Assembly (NCBI GenBank): GCA_945280365.1
Contig: CALYQD010000001.1
Coordinates: 248,001-312,000, forward strand
DNA from: an uncultured Apibacter sp.
GTDB lineage: Bacteria > Bacteroidota > Bacteroidia > Flavobacteriales > Weeksellaceae
DNA: 64,000 nucleotides
Direction of reading: 5' to 3'
A model generated the notes under the pieces. That model was not told the DNA's origin. It saw only the letters and a list, made by a program, of their open reading frames with translations, and searched no databases. Shown piece by piece: positions 57,141-64,000 of the stretch (position 1 is its first letter; the number at the start of each line of letters is the position of its first letter). The translations under genes were made by a program, and so were the position numbers.

Positions 57141-57323
57141 TAGATACTACTTTGCTGTCGAATGTTACTTTTATTAAGAAATTGAAATACTTCATCTTAA
57201 TATAAATGTATAATTATTTCAAAAACTTATCAAATGATTTCTTTAATGAGAATTTAATAACTGATTTAGTATGATAATTTTCTGACGAATTAAATTTTGA
57301 AAACATAAAAACAATAAATAACG

Positions 57324-58301
57324 ATGATACTATATAATAGAAATAGAAGGTTAAGAGCGTCACAACCTGTGAGAGATTTAGTGAAAGAAACTGTTCTAAC
57401 CACAGATGATTTTATCATGCCCATATTCATTGCAGAAGGAGAAAATGTAAAAGAAGAAATATCATCTATGCCCGGAATATTCCGCCGGTCATTAGATCTT
57501 ACAGTTAAAGAAGTAAAAGAATTATGGTCTTTGGGGGTAAAAGCTATAAATATTTATGTAAAAATCAGTGAAAATCTGAAAGATAATACCGGTAAAGAAG
57601 CTTGGAATAAAAATGGATTGATGCAAAACTCAATCAGGGCCATAAAAGATGCGATTCCGGAAATGGTAATCATGCCTGATGTGGCCTTAGATCCTTATTC
57701 TATTTACGGACATGATGGAATTGTTGAAGACGGAAAGATAGTTAATGATGCCACTGTAGATGCATTAGTTAAGATGAGTCTTAGCCACGCGGAAGCGGGT
57801 GCAGATTTTATAGCCCCTAGCGATATGATGGACGGAAGGGTAGCTGCTATTAGAGAAGCTCTAGAAGAAAATGGATTTCATGAAGTAGGAATTATGAGCT
57901 ATGCGGCAAAATATGCAAGTTCCTATTACGGACCTTTTAGAGATGCATTAAATAGTGCTCCAGGATTTGGAGATAAAAAAACATATCAGATGGATTACGC
58001 TAATAGTAAAGAAGCTATAAATGAGGCGTTGAGAGATATAGAAGAAGGAGCTGACATTATTATGGTAAAGCCTGGGCTTCCTTATTTAGATATTGTTTCA
58101 AAATTAAGTCAAATCGTTGATGTTCCAATTTCCGTATTTCAGGTTAGTGGAGAATATGCGATGATTAAGGCCGCTGCAAAAAATGGATGGCTGGATAATG
58201 ATAAAATAATCATTGAAAGTTTGACATGTATAAAAAGAGCCGGAGCCAGTCTAATTTCAACTTATTTTGCAAAAGAAGCAGCAAAATTGTTAAATCGATA
58301 A
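57324..58301 (+). CDS. hemB: Delta-aminolevulinic acid dehydratase (porphobilinogen synthase)
   Basis: A 325-residue TIM-barrel enzyme joining two ALA molecules to porphobilinogen for heme. The Schiff-base lysines are K196 (SYAAKYAS) and K249 (MVKPG). At 119-132 the sequence is DVALDPYSIYGHDG with Asp in place of the zinc Cys cluster, so it is the magnesium-type enzyme. The start MILYNRNRRLRAS is typical. Confidence 0.95.
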   Translation: MILYNRNRRLRASQPVRDLVKETVLTTDDFIMPIFIAEGENVKEEISSMPGIFRRSLDLTVKEVKELWSLGVKAINIYVKISENLKDNTGKEAWNKNGLMQNSIRAIKDAIPEMVIMPDVALDPYSIYGHDGIVEDGKIVNDATVDALVKMSLSHAEAGADFIAPSDMMDGRVAAIREALEENGFHEVGIMSYAAKYASSYYGPFRDALNSAPGFGDKKTYQMDYANSKEAINEALRDIEEGADIIMVKPGLPYLDIVSKLSQIVDVPISVFQVSGEYAMIKAAAKNGWLDNDKIIIESLTCIKRAGASLISTYFAKEAAKLLNR

Positions 58302-58324
58302 AATTTTAGTTGTTCACTATAATT

Positions 58325-58365
58325 GAAAACTGCCTCTTTTATTTTTAATAAAAGAGGCAGTTTTC
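58325..58365 (+). terminator. Long perfect hairpin after hemB
   Basis: An 18-bp perfect stem (58325-58342 with 58348-58365, loop TTTTA), 24 bases past the hemB stop. The T-tail is short but the stem itself contains T- and A-runs, so it should end transcription. Confidence 0.82.
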
Positions 58366-58579
58366 ATTCATATAGAAAAATTGTTACTTAATATGATGTT
58401 TATAAAGCTGTTTTATATTTTTTAAAAACCTCTTCTGAATATTTTTTAAATTTTTCAAACAATAAATTAGACGTGACGATGCATATAGACTTTTTTTAGC
58501 GAATGCATGGATACGTGAATTACCTAAAAATATTTTTAAAGATTATTAATTTTAATTTTATATAATTATGAAAATAAAA
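58366..58579. other. Intergenic spacer between the hemB and ppiD-like terminators
   Basis: AT-rich, without coding frame or RNA signature; it lies between two convergent genes. Confidence 0.45.
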
Positions 58580-58606
58580 AAAAGCATACTTAATTAGTAT
58601 GCTTTT
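58580..58606 (-). terminator. Intrinsic terminator after the PpiD-like gene
   Basis: A perfect 11-bp stem (58580-58590 with 58596-58606, AAAAGCATACT arm), followed on the minus strand by a T-run. Lies 23 bases beyond the stop of the minus-strand gene. Confidence 0.85.
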
Positions 58607-58628
58607 AGATATTTATAAATAAATATAA

Positions 58629-60800
58629 TTATTTCTGTTGTTGATTTAGCAATATTCCCCTATAATCAGTAATATCAGCATCTTGATATAAGGATCTTAA
58701 AAATAAAGAAGGCATTTGTTGTGCATATTGATTCATCAATGAAGTTTTTAATTGTTTCTTATCTCCGATTTGACCTTTTGTAATCGATTTAGTGATGATT
58801 ACATACACTCCGTTTTTTCCTTCAATAGCTTTAGATTGAGCTCCTTGTTTTAAACCAAAAGCAGCTCCTCCTACTTTTGGTTCAAATTCCCCGTTGATTG
58901 ACGGATTATCGAAACTTAAAGAAGCACTACCTTTGGTGGTTTTAAAATCAACGGCTAAATTTTCCAATGATTTGTTGTCCTTATTTATTTTTTCAGCGAT
59001 AGCTTTTCCCAGCTTTTCGTTTCTTACTACCGTTTCGATTTCATCTCTAACCAAAGAAGGATCTGCTAAGCCTTTACTGAATAAAGAAGAAACTCTAGCT
59101 ACTATATAGCTTTGATCGCTAGTAGTAAATGTTTCAGAATCTCCGAGTTTTCGTTTGGAATCAAAAGCCCAAGCAATTATATCGGAGTCTTTATCTGTAT
59201 TTAATCCATTTATCATAGAACCAAAACGTAAGATTCCTCTTTGCTGTTGAGGTTTGTAATTAGATTTTTTTGCAAGTTCAATGAATTCTTTAGAAGATTT
59301 TCCTTGAATTGATTGTATAAAATTGGTAGATTGTTTTCGAGCCGCCTCAATAGTTGCATTAGAAGGTTCTATTTTCTTTGCTAGATCTGCTAATTTATAG
59401 ACAATTTCATCTGGTTTTCTTTGAGTGATCATTAGAACTAAGTATCCTTGCGGAGTTTCAATAACTTCTGCTTTATTGGAAGGAGAAGATTCTAAGAAAC
59501 GTTGTAATTTTTTAGAAGAAGCAGAAAAATCTTGGGAAGTAGTTAATTTCATTACTCCATTATTTGATGAAATGCTCGGATCATCTGATTGATTAACTAG
59601 TGTTGAAAAATCATTAGGATTTGCATTTAATTTAGCAGCTAATTCTTCTGCTTGCTTTTTAGCTTGCTCTTTATTTCTAGCCGTTTTTGGCTGAATTTGC
59701 TGAGCTCCTGTATAGCTTATCAATATATTTTTTACCGTTAGGGAGTCTGTATTTTTTTTACCAATTAACTTGGATATAATAAAGTATCCATCGTCTTTGT
59801 ATGCCGTTGAAATTTGACCTATTGAAGCATTTTTAACCCAACTTTGTATAAATCGAGGTAATTGTTTTTCACTTCTGTATTGTGAGATAAATGGTCTGTC
59901 AGCTATTTGTGCCGTATTAAGCTCACTTATATAAAGAGAATCGTTTTTTACGGAACTGAATGCTTGAATGGTATCTCCTTCAACAATAGATTTAGACAAT
60001 AAGGCATTTAAAGAATTGAGAGTATTATTTTCATCCGAAGGAGTAGGTTTTGCAGAAAAAAACACATAATCTATGGTTCTATTTTCATCAATTTTAAATA
60101 AAGATTTATGTTTTTCAATATAGGCTTTTAAATCATCGTCAGAAACCTTCATCGGATTTGTTTTTTGGTAAGCATCATAATCAATTTTAACAAACTCTAT
60201 GTTGGCTATATTTGATTGGTTTTGCGCTAAAGTTTCAATTTCCTTGTTGTTTGTTAACATTGCGGAACCGTAAGCTCCAAAATATTCTTTACTCATTGCC
60301 TGATAACCGAAATTTTTCTTCAGAGTCATCATGTTTTGGAAATATTCCCTAAATTCAGGGGATGCATTTTGATTTTCTTCCATTTTTTCGAATTCATCCT
60401 GAATAAGCTTAATATTGATGTTTCCGTTTTTATCTTTAAATTGAGGGCTGTTAAATATTGGTGAAGATTTAGCAATATCCCATATCATTTTATCAGTTAA
60501 TAGTAAGCCGGATGAATTAAATTTTTGTTCAATTAATTTATTCTCAATTAATGAATTCCAAACTTGTCCTTCAAGTAAATTTTCCGGATATCGACCTTGG
60601 TATTGAAAAGATAAAAAACGTAATTGACTATAATATTCCTGTCGGGAAATAGCTTCTTTATTTACTTTTCCAAAAACATTGGGGTCTTTTTTGCCCAGCC
60701 GGCTCCAATCAATTCCTCCCAATAAAAATAACAATAATGCTACAGCAACAAAACCTATTAATAATCCGTTTCTTTTTCTTATTTGTCCAAGAATAGCCAT
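58629..60800 (-). CDS. Membrane-anchored peptidyl-prolyl isomerase (PpiD/SurA type)
   Basis: The 723-residue protein begins with a short cytoplasmic stretch and a membrane helix (LLIGFVAVALLLFLLGGI, about 13-30). A SurA-N-like helical chaperone part follows (GKVNKEAISRQEYYSQLR). A parvulin domain lies in the centre (about 345-470, containing VKNILISYTG and DFSTLVNQSDDPS). A second repeat is at the C terminus. Such proteins help fold outer-membrane proteins in the periplasm. Length is normal for Flavobacteriia. Confidence 0.9.
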   Translation of the reverse strand: MAILGQIRKRNGLLIGFVAVALLLFLLGGIDWSRLGKKDPNVFGKVNKEAISRQEYYSQLRFLSFQYQGRYPENLLEGQVWNSLIENKLIEQKFNSSGLLLTDKMIWDIAKSSPIFNSPQFKDKNGNINIKLIQDEFEKMEENQNASPEFREYFQNMMTLKKNFGYQAMSKEYFGAYGSAMLTNNKEIETLAQNQSNIANIEFVKIDYDAYQKTNPMKVSDDDLKAYIEKHKSLFKIDENRTIDYVFFSAKPTPSDENNTLNSLNALLSKSIVEGDTIQAFSSVKNDSLYISELNTAQIADRPFISQYRSEKQLPRFIQSWVKNASIGQISTAYKDDGYFIISKLIGKKNTDSLTVKNILISYTGAQQIQPKTARNKEQAKKQAEELAAKLNANPNDFSTLVNQSDDPSISSNNGVMKLTTSQDFSASSKKLQRFLESSPSNKAEVIETPQGYLVLMITQRKPDEIVYKLADLAKKIEPSNATIEAARKQSTNFIQSIQGKSSKEFIELAKKSNYKPQQQRGILRFGSMINGLNTDKDSDIIAWAFDSKRKLGDSETFTTSDQSYIVARVSSLFSKGLADPSLVRDEIETVVRNEKLGKAIAEKINKDNKSLENLAVDFKTTKGSASLSFDNPSINGEFEPKVGGAAFGLKQGAQSKAIEGKNGVYVIITKSITKGQIGDKKQLKTSLMNQYAQQMPSLFLRSLYQDADITDYRGILLNQQQK

Positions 60801-60896
60801 TTATTCGTAAATTTAATTTATTTTAATTTACGAAATTACGGTTTCAACATGAAATATGAAAATAATATTTAGCATATACTGTCTTTTTTTAAATAT

Positions 60897-60932
60897 AAAA
60901 TCCTTGCAATAGCATTTTGCAAGGATTTTTAT
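60897..60932 (-). terminator. Intrinsic terminator after the DUF6952-like gene
   Basis: A perfect 13-bp stem (60897-60909 with 60917-60929). It lies just beyond the stop of the minus-strand gene at 60956 and could also act on the other strand because the T-run is on both sides. Confidence 0.85.
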
Positions 60933-60955
60933 AATGAATTAAAAAAAATTTAGGT

Positions 60956-61213
60956 TTATTTATCTATTGACCCTAGTACTCGTTTCATAAATGCGTTTAA
61001 AGCATCTTTTTCATCCATACCTTCATTCATTAATTTAGCCACTTCAATAGCTCCATACATATTAGATATTACTTCTCCTAAAACATCTAATTCTTCATCT
61101 TTTATACCCGGAGCTTCTGTTAAATGTTCTAAAGTTTCAATAGTTTCATTGATATAATCTTCATCATTATTTACAATGAATTGAGTAAGATGTTTAATTA
61201 TTGGTAACTTCAT
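60956..61213 (-). CDS. DUF6952-like small protein of the peroxiredoxin operon
   Basis: The 85-residue acidic, helical protein (KHLTQFIVNNDEDYINETIETL ... NMYGAIEVAKLMNEGM) has no Cys and no signal peptide. It follows the thioredoxin gene with a 20-base overlap. A matching protein is found after peroxiredoxin-thioredoxin in many Flavobacteriia (DUF6952, named from memory). Function unknown; a redox-partner role is inferred from linkage. Confidence 0.75.
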   Translation of the reverse strand: MKLPIIKHLTQFIVNNDEDYINETIETLEHLTEAPGIKDEELDVLGEVISNMYGAIEVAKLMNEGMDEKDALNAFMKRVLGSIDK

Positions 61214-61508
61214 TTACTAACACTTGTAAAGGTTCTAATTTATTAGTCTGTATTTGATTCACTAATTTTCCGTCTTTAAAAGAAGCAAAAGTAGGCAAGT
61301 TGGTTACATTTGCTAATTTTCGAGATTCAGGGAATTTTTCCGCATCTACAATCAAAAACGGAATCGTGCTGTTTTCTTCCCCCAATTTTTTAAATTTTGG
61401 CTTCATAATTTTACAGTTTCCACACCAAGAGGCAGCATACTGAACCAAAACTACAGGAGATTCTTTTATAATATCACTTAAATTATCTTGTTCTAATTCT
61501 TTTACCAT
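61194..61508 (-). CDS. Thioredoxin-family protein (CGNC)
   Basis: A 104-residue cytosolic thioredoxin with YAASWCGNCKIMKPKFKKL as active site and LPTFASFKDGKLV as the cis-Pro loop. It lies 21 bases after the peroxiredoxin gene and is probably its electron donor. Confidence 0.9.
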   Translation of the reverse strand: MVKELEQDNLSDIIKESPVVLVQYAASWCGNCKIMKPKFKKLGEENSTIPFLIVDAEKFPESRKLANVTNLPTFASFKDGKLVNQIQTNKLEPLQVLVNEVTNN

Positions 61509-61529
61509 TTTCTTTATTTTTTTTATTAA

Positions 61530-62168
61530 TTAATGAGAGGATAAGTATTCTGATACGCCTTTACGATTAGCGTTCATAGCATCTTTTCCTTCTTCCCAGT
61601 TAGCTGGACAAACTTCGCCGAATTTTTGAACGTGTGTATAAGCGTCAATAAGACGTAAGTATTCTTGTACATTTCTTCCCAGTGGCATGTCGTTGATACT
61701 TTCGTGAAAAACTTTACCTTCCTCGTCAATTAAGAATGTCGCTCTGTAGGCTACATTAGAACCTTTTAAAATAACTGTTTCATAATCTTCATCATACTCA
61801 GAAGATTCGATATCTAAAATTCCTAAAATATTCGAAAGATTACGAGTACTATCTGCTAATATAGGGTATGTAACCCCTTCTATGCCTCCATTATCTTTTG
61901 GAGTATTTAACCAAGCAAAATGAACTTCATTAGTATCGCATGAGGCCCCTATAACGATTGTATTTCTTTTTTCAAATTCAGGTAGTGCTTGTTGAAAAGC
62001 ATGTAATTCAGTAGGACAAACGAAAGTAAAATCTTTAGGATACCAGAATAATAAAACTTTTTTATTTTTTTTAGTCGCCTCCTCAAAAATGTTAATTTTT
62101 AAATCATCCCCCATGTGGTCCATGGCATCTATTGAAATGTTTGGAAATTTTTTACCTACTATAGACAT
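61530..62168 (-). CDS. 2-Cys peroxiredoxin (AhpC/TSA family)
   Basis: A 212-residue peroxiredoxin: WYPKDFTFVCPTELHAF has the peroxidatic Cys (near 51) and FGEVCPANWEEG the resolving Cys near the C terminus, as in typical 2-Cys AhpC/Prx. It reduces peroxides using the thioredoxin encoded next in the operon. First gene of the three-gene unit. Confidence 0.94.
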   Translation of the reverse strand: MSIVGKKFPNISIDAMDHMGDDLKINIFEEATKKNKKVLLFWYPKDFTFVCPTELHAFQQALPEFEKRNTIVIGASCDTNEVHFAWLNTPKDNGGIEGVTYPILADSTRNLSNILGILDIESSEYDEDYETVILKGSNVAYRATFLIDEEGKVFHESINDMPLGRNVQEYLRLIDAYTHVQKFGEVCPANWEEGKDAMNANRKGVSEYLSSH

Positions 62169-62399
62169 AATTACTTTTTTGTTTATTAAATTATTGTTTC
62201 ACTTTTACTTTTCAAAAGTATTAATAATTCAAGGATTGGATTTAAATAATTTATAATTCTTTTTTATTGAAGAATAAAAAAAAATTATATACAAACGAAT
62301 AGATTCTTGGTGAAATCTTATTTTGATTATTAAAATAGCAAAAAAACTGTATAATATAACGAATGATATGAATTTTTGGAATGATTTCTATATAAGAAT

Positions 62400-62539
62400 G
62401 TTTATTGCTTTTTTATAAGTGTAAAAACAAAGGTTTTTCTATATGACTCTCAACAGGAATACATAGGTTTAACCCGGAAAAAGATATAGAGTGGTTATTG
62501 TCAGTTCTACAGCATTACTTATATAAAAAATTGAGTTAG
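62400..62539 (+). pseudogene. Remnant of the C-terminal end of a gene, possibly a class V aminotransferase
   Basis: On the plus strand a fragment reads NKGFSI, then TGA (62444), then LSTGIHRFNPEKDIEWLL and VLQHYLYKKLS before TAG. The pattern 'S.RLS.GIH.FN.E.DI..LL..L' is what class V aminotransferases show at their C terminus, and the TGA would be a single base change from CGA (Arg). The upstream part is gone and the end overlaps the opposite queE gene by 4 bases. The assignment is tentative. The remainder of 62169-62535 shows no gene. Confidence 0.35.
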
Positions 62540-63165
62540 GGTATATTTAAATATTTGTGGGTTTGTAATGAAATATGCCATTTAGGATTTCTCATTACAT
62601 AATCAATGATTTTAGTAGTCATTTTATCCCTATTACTCCATTCCGGTTGTAAATATAGTATAGCGTTATTATTAGTCTTTGAAGCTTGTTCTTCCGCAAA
62701 GATAAAATCATGATTATTGTAAATAATTACTTTTAATTCATTTGCTTTAGCATAAACTCCTTCTAGAGGCAAGGAAGTTTTCTTAGGAGAAAGGCAGATC
62801 CAATCAATATGCCCTGATAAATTGTAAGCCCCTGAAGTCTCAATATGTATGGTGCATCCTAAATTTTTAAGTATGGCAGTTAATGGCTCTAGATTCCACA
62901 TGAGAGGTTCCCCACCGGTCAATACGATAGTTTTAGATTTAGAAGCAGCCATTTTGGCAATTTCCTCAACTGAACTAACTGGATGAATGCTCGGATTCCA
63001 ACTTTCTTTTACATCACACCAATGGCATCCTACATCACAACCACCAATCCTGATGAAGTAAGCAGCAGTACCTGTATGTCTTCCTTCTCCCTGAATGGTA
63101 TAAAAATGCTCCATAATAGGTAATGAAAGCCCGGATTTTAACTCCTCGTTCATAAATTCTTTCAT
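62536..63165 (-). CDS. queE: 7-carboxy-7-deazaguanine synthase
   Basis: A 209-residue radical SAM enzyme of queuosine/preQ0 synthesis. The Fe-S cluster Cys are C43, C47 and C50 in GGCDVGCHWC (CX3CX2C); FYTIQGEGRHTG at the N terminus and LTGGEPLMW are further QueE signatures. Other queuosine genes are not in the window. Confidence 0.93.
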   Translation of the reverse strand: MKEFMNEELKSGLSLPIMEHFYTIQGEGRHTGTAAYFIRIGGCDVGCHWCDVKESWNPSIHPVSSVEEIAKMAASKSKTIVLTGGEPLMWNLEPLTAILKNLGCTIHIETSGAYNLSGHIDWICLSPKKTSLPLEGVYAKANELKVIIYNNHDFIFAEEQASKTNNNAILYLQPEWSNRDKMTTKIIDYVMRNPKWHISLQTHKYLNIP

Positions 63166-63214
63166 TTAATTATAATTTATTGCAAAAACAACTTGCAAAA
63201 TTACAAAAAAGTAA

Positions 63215-63790
63215 TTATTTGTAAAGATTACTTCCGTCAATGTAATGAAATACCTCCGGAGGAAGCATAGGACGTACATTTTTATTTTCTTTAATCATTG
63301 ACCGTATTAATGTTGATGATATTTCAATGATAGGAGCAGGGATTTTATGTATGTTGGGATGACTAATGGCAATTTCTTTTTGTGTGCTATCCATACGTGG
63401 ATAAACCAATATAGAATGATATTTTAGAATTTGATCATAATTTTTCCATTTATGGAAAGTAGTAAGGTTATCTTCTCCCATTAACAAAACAAAATCGTAA
63501 GATGGATACTTTTCCTTGAGGACAACCAAAGTATCGATAGTATAGGAGGGTTTAGGTAATGAAAATTCAATATTGGAGGACCTGAAATCAGGATATTTTT
63601 CAATGGCAAGATTTACCATTTCAAGTCTGTGGTGGTCTTTCAGTAAAGTAGACTTTTGTTTAAAAGGATTTTGAGGGGTAACAATAAACCAAATATTAGT
63701 AAGATCGGAATATTCAATTATGTAATTTGCAATAATTAAGTGCCCGATATGAATGGGATTGAATGACCCGAAAAATAAACCTACTTTCAT
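63215..63790 (-). CDS. nadD: Nicotinate-nucleotide adenylyltransferase
   Basis: A 191-residue nucleotidyltransferase: GSFNPIHIGH at residues 8-17 is the (H/T)xGH-type motif, PQNPFKQK and the C-terminal ISSTLIRSMI (SxTxxR) are NadD signatures. It makes nicotinate adenine dinucleotide, the substrate of NadE (54908). It starts 13 bases after the recJ stop, so the genes are probably co-transcribed. Confidence 0.95.
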   Translation of the reverse strand: MKVGLFFGSFNPIHIGHLIIANYIIEYSDLTNIWFIVTPQNPFKQKSTLLKDHHRLEMVNLAIEKYPDFRSSNIEFSLPKPSYTIDTLVVLKEKYPSYDFVLLMGEDNLTTFHKWKNYDQILKYHSILVYPRMDSTQKEIAISHPNIHKIPAPIIEISSTLIRSMIKENKNVRPMLPPEVFHYIDGSNLYK

Positions 63791-63803
63791 TCTTCAAAGG
63801 TAG

Positions 63804-64000
63804 TTAATCCTCATAAAATTTAACATCTTTAATTTGTAGCTGATAAAAAGTCTTGCCTTGCCAATAATTTTCATATAAGGTAAAAACCATATCAAAAGGA
63901 TATTTTTCAAATTTTGATAAAAGATGTCCCATTTTGAAAGCAATAGCTTCAAAAGAATTTTTGATAGTATCTTGAAAAACAATAATTTTTAAATGAGAAC
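63804..64000 (-). CDS. recJ: Single-stranded-DNA-specific exonuclease RecJ, C-terminal end (cut by window edge)
   Basis: The last 64 residues are readable on the minus strand from 63998: SHLKIIVFQDTIKNSFEAIA, FKMG, PFDMVFTLYENYW, GKTFYQLQIKDVKF, stop TAA at 63804-63806. This is the pattern of the C-terminal OB-fold of RecJ (HLK..., A(F/I)GF.MG, PFD..., LQ...KD). RecJ is a 5'-3' ssDNA exonuclease in repair. A different minus-strand frame over the same bases (63794-63982) is a shadow. The rest of the gene lies outside the window. Confidence 0.75.
   Translation of the reverse strand, partial: SHLKIIVFQDTIKNSFEAIAFKMGHLLSKFEKYPFDMVFTLYENYWQGKTFYQLQIKDVKFYED

Noticed and set aside
63794..63982. 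62-codon minus-strand frame next to nadD
   Set aside because: It overlaps, in another frame, the recognisable C-terminal end of RecJ.

Overview
The window is a stretch of chromosome from a very AT-rich member of the Bacteroidetes, most likely class Flavobacteriia. The evidence is the gliding-motility genes gldB and gldC, the Bacteroidetes-only families DUF4296, DUF6452, DUF6048 and DUF6952, promoters of the TAnnTTTG (-7) type, weak Shine-Dalgarno signals, and a typical flavobacterial peroxiredoxin/thioredoxin set. The several decaying genes and the low GC would suit a host-associated lineage such as Apibacter, but that genus is only a guess.

Layout. (1) 1-2255: the end of hisIE, a dCMP deaminase, and a DUF937-OmpA envelope protein closed by a strong terminator. 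(2) 2411-10020: a complete tryptophan operon in the order trpB-E-(isochorismatase-like)-G-D-(secreted unknown)-C-F-A. It is preceded by a Bacteroidetes promoter, a 17-codon leader peptide with two adjacent Trp codons, and an intrinsic terminator, which together make a classic ribosome-mediated attenuator. (3) 10276-11336: a broken ada gene whose C-terminal Ogt domain is still intact. (4) 11411-14723: RNase R and the LrgAB pair. (5) 14851-18506: a small envelope-polysaccharide cluster (oxidoreductase, Wzz-like protein, large phosphorylase-like unknown). (6) 18888-28953: housekeeping and envelope genes: DPP IV, a Dpm1/DUF4296/thioredoxin operon, a barnase/barstar pair, RNA methyltransferases, YegP, an aminotransferase, and the RlmD-DUF6452-DUF6048 group.

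(7) 29045-46932: the main surface-polysaccharide (O-antigen-type) locus. It encodes UDP-glucose dehydrogenase, RfbB and RfbA, a 3-acetamido-3,6-dideoxyhexose branch (FdtA/QdtA, acetyltransferase, FdtB/QdtB), a Wzm/Wzt ABC exporter with an unusual gene between its two subunits, several family 2 glycosyltransferases, and on the other strand a UDP-GlcA epimerase and a second UDP-sugar dehydrogenase. The locus is interrupted by long AT-rich gaps and ends in a decayed membrane-protein gene (about 47142-47990). (8) 48192-64000: a split 5'-nucleotidase, YggS, a GH3 beta-glycosidase, YebC, NadE, GldB/GldC, HemB, a PpiD/SurA chaperone, peroxiredoxin-thioredoxin-DUF6952, QueE, NadD and the C-terminal end of RecJ.

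Most of the window is ordinary. The points that deserve attention are the trp attenuator and the two extra genes carried inside the trp operon, the stepwise decay of ada, a membrane-tethered barnase with its own barstar, the unassigned genes inside the polysaccharide locus, and several gene remnants that simple ORF calling hides.
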